A DNA stretch of 64,000 nt, taken from positions 1-64,000 of the forward strand of contig NZ_HG326225.1 in the NCBI RefSeq assembly GCF_000312505.2, written 5' to 3'. Under the pieces are notes generated by a model, which saw only the letters and a program-made list of their open reading frames with translations, ran no database searches and was not told the DNA's origin. The DNA is from Fenollaria massiliensis (GTDB lineage Bacteria > Bacillota > Clostridia > Tissierellales > Peptoniphilaceae). A program made the position numbers and the translations under genes. Positions 39,989 through 48,970 of this stretch are shown in pieces (the first letter of the stretch is position 1; every line of letters starts with the position of its first letter).

Positions 39989-40789
39989 TTATAAATGTAT
40001 TGGATAAGGTCTTCTCTTCTTATATATATACAAATATTTAAAACCTTTTTCTTTTAGATACTTTTCCGCATCTTTTATACCATAAGCAAGATCTTCTTTA
40101 TAATGAGCATCTGAGCCAACTGTGATCAGCTCTCCTCCCAATGATTTATACATATCAAGTATATCATCTTGTGGATGAAAGCTCTTCATATTAAAGCGAA
40201 GCGCAGCAGTATTTATCTCCAAGGCTTTTTCCTTGTCAATAAGCACCTTTAATATCTCATAAACAATTTCCTTAGCTGCATCTGTAAACTTATATTCAAT
40301 GTCATTGTATTTGTAGTACCTGTCTATGAAATCTATGTGAGCAAGTGAGTCGAAGCTATCAAAATTTTTCAAAACCTCTAGCATCTCTGTGTAGTAGCGT
40401 ACTTGACCAGCTTCATAATCTTTATCAAAGCTCTTTTCCCTGGAGAAAATTCTCTCGCCATCTATGCTGTGAATTGAACATAAAATGAAATCAAAAGGAT
40501 TTTTGCTTAATTCATTATACTTATCAATCAAGCCAAGCTGAAGACCAAACTCAACTCCTTTTAAAACTTCTATCTCATTTATGTATGTGTATTTTAATTT
40601 GTTTATCTCTTTAATATAGTCCTCAATATTAAAAAGAACGTTTTTACTTTTATCTTGGTCAAACGATAGGTCTATGTGATCAGTAAAGCAAATCGCTTTC
40701 ATACCCATCTTTATAGCTTCTTTGACCATGTCCTCCGGCGGAACCTTGCAGTCAACTGAAAAATTTGAATGCAAATGAAAATCGTACAT
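39989..40789 (-). CDS. PHP-domain phosphatase, histidinol-phosphatase-like
   Basis: A 266-residue metal-dependent PHP hydrolase. Metal ligands are visible in YDFHLHSNFSVD (about 2-13), ICFTDHIDL, the LKGVEFGLQ Glu, SIHSIDG, SLAHIDFIDRY, and TVGSDAHYKEDLAYG near the end. The fold and length match HisK-type histidinol-phosphatases, but no histidine genes are nearby, so another phosphate ester is possible. AGGAGG precedes the ATG. It follows nadK by 9 bases and shares its promoter. Confidence 0.85.
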   Translation of the reverse strand: MYDFHLHSNFSVDCKVPPEDMVKEAIKMGMKAICFTDHIDLSFDQDKSKNVLFNIEDYIKEINKLKYTYINEIEVLKGVEFGLQLGLIDKYNELSKNPFDFILCSIHSIDGERIFSREKSFDKDYEAGQVRYYTEMLEVLKNFDSFDSLAHIDFIDRYYKYNDIEYKFTDAAKEIVYEILKVLIDKEKALEINTAALRFNMKSFHPQDDILDMYKSLGGELITVGSDAHYKEDLAYGIKDAEKYLKEKGFKYLYIYKKRRPYPIHL

Positions 40790-40798
40790 CTATGCCTC

Positions 40799-41602
40799 CT
40801 ATAAAAATTTATCTTTTAAATTATTCCAATAATTATTCTTTGAAAATACTATTCTATATATTTTCTTATAGCTCATATCTATCTCAATAGTCTTAACATC
40901 TTTGAAAATGACTTCTTCACCATCGTTAAGAAGTACTATCTCGCCTTCATATCTCTTCTTTGGCTCAAGTCTAACTATAAAATTTGGTGGTATGACTAAT
41001 GAGTTTTGTAGTGATCTAAAAGCCTTCGAGTTTATCGGCGCAAGTGGTGTCATTTGAAGACACTCAAGCTTCGGATGCACTACGCTTCCACGAACTGAGT
41101 AGTTATACGCAGTGCTGCCAGCTGGCGTTGATACAATAAGTCCATCGCCAAAAAATCTTTCTAAATGATCAGAATTTATAAATACATCAAGCTCAACCGC
41201 CTTTGAATAATTTGCCTTGACAACCATTTCATTAACAGAAAACAATCTTTCTGAGCCACCTTCATAAGTAACGTTTGTCTCGATTAAGTGTAATGACTCT
41301 TGCTTAAAATCTCCCGCGATATAACTTTCTACAAATTTATCGACATCGTCAATAGAAAGCTCTTGAAAAAAACCTAAGTGGCCAGTATTAAAGCCAAGAA
41401 AAGGCACTTCAGGAAAATCATTTTGATGAACATTTCTTAAAAAAGAGCCGTCTCCCCCTATTACAATAGAAAGTTCAGCATCTTTATTAAAATCTCTTGA
41501 GCAAATAAAATTATTCGCATGAAGTTTATCTTCAAGATCTAATAATATTTTTTTGCTAAGTTCATCGTCTTTTGCAAGTATATTTATAATTCTCTCACTC
41601 AT
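40799..41602 (-). CDS. nadK: NAD kinase
   Basis: Makes NADP from NAD with ATP (or polyphosphate). 267 residues, the short Firmicute form. Motifs: VIGGDGSFLRNVH (about 47-59) with the GGDG catalytic Asp, GFNTGHLGFFQ, and VSTPAGSTAYNYSVRG (about 155-170) for NAD binding. GGTGAC lies 3 bases before the ATG. First gene of the nadK-PHP unit, divergent from rluA-type gene. Confidence 0.95.
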   Translation of the reverse strand: MSERIINILAKDDELSKKILLDLEDKLHANNFICSRDFNKDAELSIVIGGDGSFLRNVHQNDFPEVPFLGFNTGHLGFFQELSIDDVDKFVESYIAGDFKQESLHLIETNVTYEGGSERLFSVNEMVVKANYSKAVELDVFINSDHLERFFGDGLIVSTPAGSTAYNYSVRGSVVHPKLECLQMTPLAPINSKAFRSLQNSLVIPPNFIVRLEPKKRYEGEIVLLNDGEEVIFKDVKTIEIDMSYKKIYRIVFSKNNYWNNLKDKFL

Positions 41603-41624
41603 TTCGTCACCTCTATAATAATTA

Positions 41625-41653
41625 ATTATACAACAAAATTAGTATTTTTTCAA
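41625..41653 (-). promoter_or_regulatory. Promoter of nadK
   Basis: Minus strand: TTGAAA (41648-41653), 17 bases, TATAAT (41625-41630). Confidence 0.82.
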
Positions 41654-41670
41654 TGCATATAGGCCTTTAC

Positions 41671-41699
41671 TTGTAAAACTTGTGAAAATATAATATAAT
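41671..41699 (+). promoter_or_regulatory. Promoter of the pseudouridine synthase gene, ending in a leader of about 9 bases
   Basis: TTGTAA (41671-41676), 17 bases, TATAAT (41694-41699), then N6-GGTGAT (41706-41711)-N3-ATG, the same layout as at 145 and at copA. Confidence 0.75.
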
Positions 41700-41714
41700 T
41701 ATTTTGGTGATACA

Positions 41715-42611
41715 ATGATTAACGATGAATACAATATTAGCTTTGTCGCGAACAAATCTTATGATAAGATAAGTGATATGATTGATGAACTTAAAATTTC
41801 AAAAAGATTTTTTAGGCGTTGCTACTTAAATAAAGATATTTTTGTGAATGAAAAATTTAGGCGCAAGGACCTTCCAATTGTAAAAGGTGAAATTTTAAGA
41901 ATATACATGCCCGAAGAAGAGACTGAACCCGATAATTTTAAATGTGATATAGATATAATTGACGAAACAATTGACTACATGGTCATAAATAAAGAGAAAA
42001 ATATTCTTGTTCACGAAACAAAAAATAATCAAGGCAACACTCTTTATAATGCACTGATAAATTTATTTCAGTCACGCGGCCTAAAAAGGCGTGTTCGCCT
42101 TGTCAATAGGCTTGACATGAATACAACTGGACTTATGGTTGTCGCTAAAAATCCATTTGCCCACTACAATTTAATGCAGCAGATGGAAGATGGCAGCTTT
42201 AAAAAGAAGTATCACGCTGTGGTTGACGGCTCTTTTCCTTATGATGAGATTACAGTAGAGAAAAATATTAAAACAGATGAAGCTGATCATATAAAAAAGA
42301 TGATTTGCGCTGACGATGAAGGTGATTATGCAAAAACCATATTCAAAAAAGTAAAAGTGGGTGAAAAATTTTCTATAGTCGAGGCTGAGCTCATCACAGG
42401 AAGGACGCATCAGATAAGATTGCATCTAGCTTACTTAGGGTTCCCAATAGTTGGCGATACGCTTTATAACAGCAAAACTTATGATGGCGTGGATAGGCAG
42501 CTGCTTCATTCCTTTGAAATAAGTTTTAATGATCCAAGAACTAATGAGGAAAGATACTATGAAGTAATTGACCACGCTGATATAATAAAATTTTCTAAAA
42601 ATTTTGTGTAA
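41715..42611 (+). CDS. RluA-family pseudouridine synthase
   Basis: A 298-residue enzyme that isomerises uridine to pseudouridine in rRNA or tRNA. An S4-like RNA-binding N-terminus (about 15-80, with ISKRFFRRCYLNKDIFVN) precedes the catalytic domain. The catalytic Asp lies in VNRLDMNTTGLMVVAKN (about 134-150), with TGRTHQIRLHLAYLGFPIVGD later (about 226-246). It belongs to the RluA/RluC/RluD group; the target site is not deducible. Followed by the 6S RNA gene on the same strand. Confidence 0.93.
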   Translation: MINDEYNISFVANKSYDKISDMIDELKISKRFFRRCYLNKDIFVNEKFRRKDLPIVKGEILRIYMPEEETEPDNFKCDIDIIDETIDYMVINKEKNILVHETKNNQGNTLYNALINLFQSRGLKRRVRLVNRLDMNTTGLMVVAKNPFAHYNLMQQMEDGSFKKKYHAVVDGSFPYDEITVEKNIKTDEADHIKKMICADDEGDYAKTIFKKVKVGEKFSIVEAELITGRTHQIRLHLAYLGFPIVGDTLYNSKTYDGVDRQLLHSFEISFNDPRTNEERYYEVIDHADIIKFSKNFV

Positions 42612-42616
42612 ATCAC

Positions 42617-42645
42617 TTGCATTTTAAAAATATTTGAGATATAAT
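42617..42645 (+). promoter_or_regulatory. Promoter of the 6S-like RNA
   Basis: TTGCAT (42617-42622), 17 bases, TATAAT (42640-42645). It begins right after the RluA-type stop codon. No ribosome binding site or reading frame follows. Confidence 0.8.
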
Positions 42646-42651
42646 ATATTT

Positions 42652-42836
42652 AAGATATCCTGTAGTGCGCGCTTTTCATATTAATTTAACCGACAATAAT
42701 AATATGGGACCGTGATTTTTTTGCAATCGATAATATGCCTTAAGTGGACATTAGACGTTGTGAATAACGAACCCACCTCGTATATGCGGGGATAAATTAC
42801 TTATGAAAAACGGCACATAATGGGATTACATATCAA
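42652..42836 (+). ncRNA. ssrS: Probable 6S RNA
   Basis: A transcript of about 185 bases with its own promoter and terminator but no reading frame. The 5' end (GATATCCTGTAGTGC) can pair with the 3' end (GCACATAATGGG, then ACATATC), making the closing stem of 6S RNA. The middle (GGGACCGTGA, CGAACCCACC) could form the large single-stranded bubble that mimics an open promoter. 6S RNA binds sigma-A RNA polymerase and dampens transcription in stationary phase. Size and layout argue against tmRNA, RNase P RNA and SRP RNA. Assigned from structure by eye; a covariance search would settle it. Confidence 0.65.
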
Positions 42837-42840
42837 AAGA

Positions 42841-42867
42841 GTCAAGCGATATTGCTTGACCTTTTTT
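42841..42867 (+). terminator. Terminator of the 6S-like RNA
   Basis: GTCAAGC/GCTTGAC stem with a six-base loop, then CTTTTTT. The stretch 42868-43012 is AT-rich with nothing recognised. Confidence 0.85.
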
Positions 42868-43012
42868 ACGTGTATAATATTTTTTTAATAGTTTTTCTAA
42901 TATTTTTCTTTATTATTTTTACTAAACTATTCTTGACGTAAAATTTTTTAATATAAATAATATTTTTTATAAATTTTGTTATAAATATTTTGCCAATGTA
43001 ATATTTTCATTT

Positions 43013-43042
43013 GAAAAGGCCCTCAATTATAAGAGCCCTTTA
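43013..43042 (-). terminator. Terminator of the corrinoid-system operon
   Basis: An imperfect AAAGG-CTC/GAG-CCTTT hairpin with a small internal loop and a short T run on the minus strand, just after the reductase stop. Confidence 0.55.
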
Positions 43043-43046
43043 CTAT

Positions 43047-44192
43047 CTATAGCATTTCTATAAACGCTTCGATTCTTGTGTTTAATTGGCCCAAGTCTGA
43101 ATCTGAATAATCAGTTTCTACTTGGATATAAGGAGTTTCTTTTTCTTTTGTGACAAAGTCTCTAATTGTCTTTGTTTCTACTTGAAATGGGGTACACGCT
43201 TGCAAGTGCATATCAATAACACCATCTACCTTATAATCATCTATCATTCTAGATAATAAATTTAATCTCGGTGTATTAGGGCTAATACATGCGCAGCCAA
43301 TATTTAGATACTTTTTAGCAAGTGCATCATATATATCCGGATTGTCTAAATCAACATTTTCATCAATTGCCTTAGCTCCCCCGCAATTTTCATAAGCAAC
43401 TACAATTCCGCCGTTATTTTCAACAGCTTCGATAACTTTTTCAGTCGCTCCACCTATTGGGCAGCCTGTGATAAGTATTCTTTTTTTGCCTGTGATATGT
43501 TTATTCTCACTAAATATCTTTTCTTTAAGTTTTTTAAGCTCATCAGGTACAGCCTTCTTATCAAATTCAAATTGCACTCCATTTAAGACGTGCCACAAAT
43601 CTAAACCCATGATAGGAAGTTCATCGGCCTTCATTATTCCATAAAAGTCTTTAACTGCACTTCTCTCAGCATTTTTAATTACAGTTGCTTCTCTAAGTTT
43701 TTCTTCTGTAATCTCTACGCCAAACTCTTTTGATACAAATTTAGCAAGTTTTTTTATCTCAGCCGTCCACAATTGAAGGCTCTCAGCGGATCTTTTTTGT
43801 GGCAATTCCATGACGTAAACGTTTTTGATCTCGCCTAAGTACTCATACATCTTCTTCTTGCCGTCGCAAGTAGTTTCTCCGACTATAAGGTCTGAGAAAT
43901 AGAAGAAGGGGCACTTATCTGTTATGGCAAAACCATAGCTTGCTTTTATAAGCGGACAAAGATTTGTCGGTAAATCTCTTTCAGCATCTTTAATTGTTTC
44001 ATCAGATGTCGAGCATAATGAAACAGATGTTGCTCCTGCTGCAAGAGCTATCTCTTGAGGGAAAAATGTGCAGAATATACCTATGACTGGTATATTTTTA
44101 TCCTTAATCTCTTTTACTTTTAAAAATGATTCTCTTCTCTTATCTTTAAATTCATCAAAAATCTCGGGTAAATCTTTTCTAATGTTAATCAC
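43047..44192 (-). CDS. Double-cubane-cluster anaerobic reductase (2-hydroxyacyl-CoA dehydratase family)
   Basis: A 381-residue protein of the HgdB/BcrC/BadD family, in the subgroup annotated as double-cubane-cluster reductases that carry an 8Fe-9S-type cluster and perform low-potential reductions. Cys residues suited to cluster binding appear in NLCPLIKAS (about 79-87), DKCPFFYFSD (about 94-103), GETTCDGKKKMYE (about 107-119) and near the end in ACISPNTPR and LQACTPFQVET. No dedicated ATPase partner (BcrAD/HgdC type) is adjacent, although the RamA-like activator in the same unit is also an ASKHA-fold protein. Start is GTG with GAGAGGAAG upstream. Last gene of the corrinoid operon. Substrate unknown. 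Confidence 0.82.
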   Translation of the reverse strand: MINIRKDLPEIFDEFKDKRRESFLKVKEIKDKNIPVIGIFCTFFPQEIALAAGATSVSLCSTSDETIKDAERDLPTNLCPLIKASYGFAITDKCPFFYFSDLIVGETTCDGKKKMYEYLGEIKNVYVMELPQKRSAESLQLWTAEIKKLAKFVSKEFGVEITEEKLREATVIKNAERSAVKDFYGIMKADELPIMGLDLWHVLNGVQFEFDKKAVPDELKKLKEKIFSENKHITGKKRILITGCPIGGATEKVIEAVENNGGIVVAYENCGGAKAIDENVDLDNPDIYDALAKKYLNIGCACISPNTPRLNLLSRMIDDYKVDGVIDMHLQACTPFQVETKTIRDFVTKEKETPYIQVETDYSDSDLGQLNTRIEAFIEML

Positions 44193-44228
44193 GATTGTCT
44201 TCCTCTCTTTAGGTTTTTTAATATATTA

Positions 44229-45581
44229 CTATGCTTCTTCTACTTTGTCAAGCTCGAAGTTCCATTTAGTCTTAAGATCAGCATATCTAACAAAGATTGA
44301 TAGAACTGCAAATACTAAAAGTATCATTGGATACCAAATATATGGAACTAATTCAACTGGTGATACAGCTCCTTCAGTAAAGCCTGAAGCGATAAGGATT
44401 TGTGCTCCATAAGGGATAAGTCCTTGTGTTATACAGCTGAACATATCAAGAAGTGATGCTGTTCTTCTTGGGTCAACTTTGAATTTATTAGAAATTCTCT
44501 TAGCGATAGGACCGCAGATGATGATTGATACAGTGTTATTAGCAAGAGCAGCGTTTGAAATCATTGTTAATAGTGCTGTAGAAAGTTCTGCTGAATTTTT
44601 GTCTTTAGCCATCTTAGCTATCTTTAATACTAGCCATTCAATACCGCCGTTAGCTCTAACCATGTTAGCAAGACCGCCAGTTAACATTGAAAGTAAAAAT
44701 ATTTCAAATTGTCCTGAAAAACCTTGGAAAATATTTTGGCAAAGTTCAAGTCCATTGTATGAACCAGTTCCAATACCAACAGCGCCAGCGAAAACTATAC
44801 CAAGTGTAAGTACTACGAATACGTTAACGCCACATAGAGCAGCTATAAGTACGAATAGATAAGGTAAGATTAATACAAAATTGTATTTTAAATCTCCTAG
44901 ATCAACAGGACCTGATGATCTACCTACTATTAATAAGATAATTAGTGTAACTATTGCAGCTGGTAGTGCTACTTTGAAGTTTGCTCTAAACTTATCTTTC
45001 ATATTAACATTTTGTGTTCTAGTCGCAGCGATAGTTGTATCGGAAATAACTGATAAGTTATCACCAAACATGGATCCACCAACTAGTGCTCCTAAAACTA
45101 AAGCTATTGGTAGACCTGCTTTTTGCGCGATACCTACAGCGATTGGACCAACTGTAACTATAGTTCCAACTGAAGTACCTGTTGCAATTGATAAGAAGCA
45201 AGCGATTACGAATAAACCTGCTGTTATGAATTGAACTGGTATTATGCTTAGACCTAAGTTAACAACTGAGTCAACAGCTCCAGATGCCTTAGATAGTGTT
45301 GCGAAAGCACCAGCTAAGATGTAGATTAAACACATGATGATGATGTTGTCATCACCGCATCCTTTAACGAATACGTCAAATTTTGAGTCTATCGATCCCT
45401 TAAACATTAAGAACGCAACGATAGTTCCAATAAGTACAGCGATAGGTGATGGTATTTGGTAGAATGCCATTTCTACACCCATCTTGTCTAAAATGATTCC
45501 TGATAATAAGAAAAAACCTATAAATACAATGAATGGTATCAGTGCCAATTCATTAGGTTTGATTGATGTTTGTTCGTCCAT
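44229..45581 (-). CDS. NhaC-family Na+/H+ antiporter-like transporter
   Basis: A 450-residue membrane protein with about eleven to twelve helices. Family segments include VGPIAVGIAQKAGLPIALVLGALVG split around 150-175, GDNLSVISDTTIAATRTQN (about 177-195) and NAALANNTVSIIICGP (about 340-356). NhaC relatives exchange Na+ or H+, some with organic acids or amines. Within this operon it may carry the substrate or product of the corrinoid methyl-transfer system; that is inference. The start is ATG 45581, with AGGAGG upstream. Confidence 0.87.
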   Translation of the reverse strand: MDEQTSIKPNELALIPFIVFIGFFLLSGIILDKMGVEMAFYQIPSPIAVLIGTIVAFLMFKGSIDSKFDVFVKGCGDDNIIIMCLIYILAGAFATLSKASGAVDSVVNLGLSIIPVQFITAGLFVIACFLSIATGTSVGTIVTVGPIAVGIAQKAGLPIALVLGALVGGSMFGDNLSVISDTTIAATRTQNVNMKDKFRANFKVALPAAIVTLIILLIVGRSSGPVDLGDLKYNFVLILPYLFVLIAALCGVNVFVVLTLGIVFAGAVGIGTGSYNGLELCQNIFQGFSGQFEIFLLSMLTGGLANMVRANGGIEWLVLKIAKMAKDKNSAELSTALLTMISNAALANNTVSIIICGPIAKRISNKFKVDPRRTASLLDMFSCITQGLIPYGAQILIASGFTEGAVSPVELVPYIWYPMILLVFAVLSIFVRYADLKTKWNFELDKVEEA

Positions 45582-45600
45582 CAAAAATTCCTCCTACTTT

Positions 45601-46248
45601 TTAATTTATTTTTAATAACTCCTTAGCAGCTTTAACGGCTTCAATCGCATCGATAGTATATTTATCGGCACCAATCTTGTCCGCGAACGATTGTGAAATA
45701 GGTCCTCCGCCTATCATAACTTTATATTTATCTCTTATGCCTCTTTCTTCAAGAATTTCAACAACTCTTCTCATATTTCTCATAGTTGTTGTCATAAGTG
45801 TTGACAAACAGATGATCTCTGCGCCATGCTCTTCAGCAGCATCAACAAATTTATGAACTTCGACGTCTCTTCCTAAGTCTATAACTTCAAAGCCTTGTGT
45901 TTGAAACATAGTTTTAACTAAGTTCTTGCCAATGTCATGCGTATCTCCTTCAACTACACCTATAACTACAGTATGATTGTGCTCTAGCTCATTTTTTTCT
46001 AAGTGTGGTTTTAATACATCAAGTGCATTGTTCATCGCATCTGAACAAAGTAGTAAATCTGTTACAAAGTATTCCTCTTCTTGAAAAGCGTCCCCCGCCC
46101 TCTTCATTCCAGGAACTAATCCATGTAAAATCGCATCGAGTGCATCATAACCTTCATCAAGATAGTTCTGAGCGACTTCGGCAATTTTTTCGTCTTCATA
46201 CTCATAAACATAATCGTCTAGAATTTTGTAATACTCTTCTTTTGTCAT
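45601..46248 (-). CDS. Methyltransferase corrinoid-binding protein
   Basis: A 215-residue cobalamin carrier of the MtaC/MtbC/MttC type. The helical cap domain is about 1-88 and the Rossmann B12 domain about 92-213, with the lower-ligand His104 in GDTHDIGKNL, then CLSTLMTTTM and MIGGGPIS, the classic DxHxxG...SxL...GG signature. It carries the methyl group between two methyltransferases. AGGAGG precedes the ATG. It lies between the activator (9 bases away) and the transporter. Confidence 0.94.
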   Translation of the reverse strand: MTKEEYYKILDDYVYEYEDEKIAEVAQNYLDEGYDALDAILHGLVPGMKRAGDAFQEEEYFVTDLLLCSDAMNNALDVLKPHLEKNELEHNHTVVIGVVEGDTHDIGKNLVKTMFQTQGFEVIDLGRDVEVHKFVDAAEEHGAEIICLSTLMTTTMRNMRRVVEILEERGIRDKYKVMIGGGPISQSFADKIGADKYTIDAIEAVKAAKELLKIN

Positions 46249-46257
46249 ATTTACCTC

Positions 46258-47976
46258 CTATTTAAAATATGAACAGTCAATAAAAGCTTTTTGGTAGTTT
46301 TCATCATAACTTAGCTCCAAAAACTTTATCTTCTTGCTTAAACTTAAAAGATTTTCCCTCTTTTTCTTTGATAATACTACGCTGATCGCGCCATCAAGCG
46401 AAGTATTTTTAAGATAAGAAATCTTTTCTTCTGATATCTTCGGTATAAAATAAGTATCTAATAGCATGTCCTTTGATAAGTGATAACCAAATTGACCTGC
46501 GATGAATAAATCATCAACTTCATCAGCGCTCATGCCAAGCTTATTAAATAATAAAACAATTCCGGACATAATCGCACTTTTTGATAACTGAATATTTCTT
46601 ATATCTTTCTTAGTCATGTAGATATCGCCTAAATCGATAACAGTTTTTCCATCCACTTCCTTTAAGAATGGTCTTCTCTTGTCATCTTCATCAAGGTCTT
46701 CTAGTTTAATTAATCTTCCCCTGTAATCAATTAAACCTATCTTTAAAGCTTCACGTATCGCAGCTAAAACACCTGAGCCGCAAATGGATTTAGCTTTTTC
46801 TTTGCCAATGACGACGATATTTTTATTTCCGCTATCAAGATCAAAGAAAACATTTTCAATCGCGCCAAGCTCAGCTCTCGAACCGAATTCAATATTCATG
46901 CCCTCAAGTGCTGGTCCAGCCGCACAGCTACTAGCGTAGTAATGATCTTCATACTTAAGTACTAGCTCTGTATTTGTACCTATATCTATAAACATGATAT
47001 TTTTATCAATGTGCTCTATATCTATGTGATTAACGCCGCTAAGTATGTCGGCTCCAACATAAGACGAGATCGATGGTATTGTAAATGCTTTTGTGTACTT
47101 ACCAAGCTTCATGCCAATCTCTTTTGCATCTATCTCAAAATTAAAATAACTTACAATTTTATAAGGTGCTATGCCAAGACTAGTTGGATCGACTCCCATA
47201 AGTATATGCATCATAACTGAATTAGCTGAAAAAACAATTTCATATAAACTATCTATATCAAGTTTATATTTTTTAAATATTTTTATTATTGCTTCTTCGA
47301 TGGCCTTGGTGATTTGCTCTTGCATCTTATAAAGATTTTCTTTTAAATCGATGGCGGCGCTCATTCTTGACAAAACATCTAGTCCGAAACTTATCTGTGG
47401 ATTGACAAAGGACGCTCTTTCAATAACTTTTCCGTGACTTAGGTCAAGAACAGATATTGCAACACTTGTAGTTCCTATGTCAACTGCAGCCGCATATATC
47501 TTGTCATCACTTTTATCGCGAATGGCTATCAATTCATCATTTAGATATATCGCATGCTTCTCGCCTTTTGAAAAATTTGTGTTTTTCAAAACATTAAACG
47601 AGATATGTCCAAAGACTTTTTCGTACTCATCTTCCCAAGAGCTGTCAGTGTCTCTATTATCCTCAAAAAAATGAGTCTTCATATTAAGTACTGAATCACT
47701 TGTATCAAAATTATCTATATCGGATGTAAGTAAATTTTCTGCCTTGCCCTCATCAAAAAAAGCTAGGTCTATATCCTTATCTACTTTGTACTCACATGAA
47801 AGAACTGTCTCTTCACTTAAACCATCTATTATTTTCACTTTGCATTTTTTACAAGTGCCCATGCCATTGCACGGCGCTTCAATAAAGTAACCATTATCCC
47901 TCAATACATCTAATAAAGTTTTTTCTCCATTCGTTGTAATTACATTGTCATCACTTAGTATGTGAATTTTAGGCAT
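46258..47976 (-). CDS. RamA-like corrinoid activation protein (2Fe-2S + DUF4445 ASKHA ATPase)
   Basis: Reduces the accidentally oxidised corrinoid back to Co(I), driven by ATP. 572 residues. The N-terminal ferredoxin domain has Cys at about 36, 42, 45 and 61 (PCNGMGTCKKCKVK). A middle domain and the DUF4445 actin-like ATPase fold follow, with AVDIGTTSVAISVLDL (about 166-181), MFIDIGTNTELVL and SICGSGVLAAIREAL. Members include bacterial O-demethylase activating enzymes. The ATG overlaps the end of the upstream methyltransferase gene by 8 bases. Confidence 0.92.
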   Translation of the reverse strand: MPKIHILSDDNVITTNGEKTLLDVLRDNGYFIEAPCNGMGTCKKCKVKIIDGLSEETVLSCEYKVDKDIDLAFFDEGKAENLLTSDIDNFDTSDSVLNMKTHFFEDNRDTDSSWEDEYEKVFGHISFNVLKNTNFSKGEKHAIYLNDELIAIRDKSDDKIYAAAVDIGTTSVAISVLDLSHGKVIERASFVNPQISFGLDVLSRMSAAIDLKENLYKMQEQITKAIEEAIIKIFKKYKLDIDSLYEIVFSANSVMMHILMGVDPTSLGIAPYKIVSYFNFEIDAKEIGMKLGKYTKAFTIPSISSYVGADILSGVNHIDIEHIDKNIMFIDIGTNTELVLKYEDHYYASSCAAGPALEGMNIEFGSRAELGAIENVFFDLDSGNKNIVVIGKEKAKSICGSGVLAAIREALKIGLIDYRGRLIKLEDLDEDDKRRPFLKEVDGKTVIDLGDIYMTKKDIRNIQLSKSAIMSGIVLLFNKLGMSADEVDDLFIAGQFGYHLSKDMLLDTYFIPKISEEKISYLKNTSLDGAISVVLSKKKRENLLSLSKKIKFLELSYDENYQKAFIDCSYFK

Positions 47977-48970
47977 CTTCTACTCCCTTTAATATTGCTT
48001 TAACATTTTCAAGTGGCGAGCCCATGCCCAGTCCGCAGGCTGGTGCAATGATGTCCACGCCATCTTTTACTCTGTTTTTAGCAACTTTTGAAATTTGTTC
48101 TGGTTTTTGATTTTCGATTAAATATGTTGACACATTACCCATAACAGGCTTGTGTATATGTTCTTTTGCTTTTTTTAGATTAACTATCGCATCGAATGAG
48201 TAAGCATCAGCATGAATTTTTTCAACTATGTCGATAACGCTCTTCATATCGCCACAGATATGAATAATTATTGGCACGTCCTTATGTGCTTTAATCTTGT
48301 CAATGATGTAGTTAACATAATGAATTAGATACTCTTCGAAATATTTTGGTCCAAGTATCTCAGCTGTACCGCTTGGATCAGCGATTGCGATTAAATCTGC
48401 TCCTGCATCTACTTCTTTTATAGCAAGATCTGCTATCACATCAGAAATATAATTCATAAAGGCTTCAAAAGCTTCTTTATTCTTCTTAAGTCCAACATAA
48501 ACCTCTCTTGCTTCAACTACACTAGTTGCGACCGAGAATGGTCCAGTAATATTGCCAATAACAGGGATATCGTCATTCTTAAGAAGTTTTATCGCGCCGA
48601 TTAAAGCATCTTCCCTGCTAAATTCGACCTTAATATTCTTTAATTTATTTATATCTATCTTATCCATAGCATATTCAATGATGTGAGCTTCCTCTTCATT
48701 AGTGCCATAGACGCATTTTGCGCCAAGCATCTCTGATTCAACACTCATGCAGAATGGAACAGCATAATTTTCAAAAAGATTCTCTTCCACTACAAATTTG
48801 GATAGCTTAGCCATCTCTTCAGCGTTTGAATTTGCTTTTGCAAAATCAATGCCATACTTTTCAATAAGCTCTGTTACACATGGATTCATCATACCTCCTG
48901 GGCAGATAACAGCTGGTCTATCAGCCTTTTCGCCATGAAGTATCTTTAATAATCTTTCCTTTTTATTCAT
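47969..48970 (-). CDS. UroD-family corrinoid methyltransferase (MtaA/CmuA-like)
   Basis: 333 residues of the uroporphyrinogen-decarboxylase superfamily, methyltransferase branch. It starts KKERLLKILHGEKADRPAV. It carries IADPSGTAEILGP, the zinc-ligand pair in IIHICGD (about 233-239), and a further Cys in IIAPACGLGMGSP (about 311-323), so the His-x-Cys...Cys zinc site of methyl-cobamide:thiol methyltransferases is complete. No haem genes are nearby. It should move a methyl group to or from the corrinoid protein two genes downstream. Overlaps both neighbours by 8 bases. GGGGG precedes the ATG. Confidence 0.88.
   Translation of the reverse strand: MNKKERLLKILHGEKADRPAVICPGGMMNPCVTELIEKYGIDFAKANSNAEEMAKLSKFVVEENLFENYAVPFCMSVESEMLGAKCVYGTNEEEAHIIEYAMDKIDINKLKNIKVEFSREDALIGAIKLLKNDDIPVIGNITGPFSVATSVVEAREVYVGLKKNKEAFEAFMNYISDVIADLAIKEVDAGADLIAIADPSGTAEILGPKYFEEYLIHYVNYIIDKIKAHKDVPIIIHICGDMKSVIDIVEKIHADAYSFDAIVNLKKAKEHIHKPVMGNVSTYLIENQKPEQISKVAKNRVKDGVDIIAPACGLGMGSPLENVKAILKGVEDA

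Noticed and set aside
42652-42836. tmRNA, RNase P RNA or SRP RNA for the noncoding transcript
   Set aside because: Too short for tmRNA or RNase P RNA, too long for the small bacterial SRP RNA, and no tag reading frame or SRP tetraloop-type hairpin was found.
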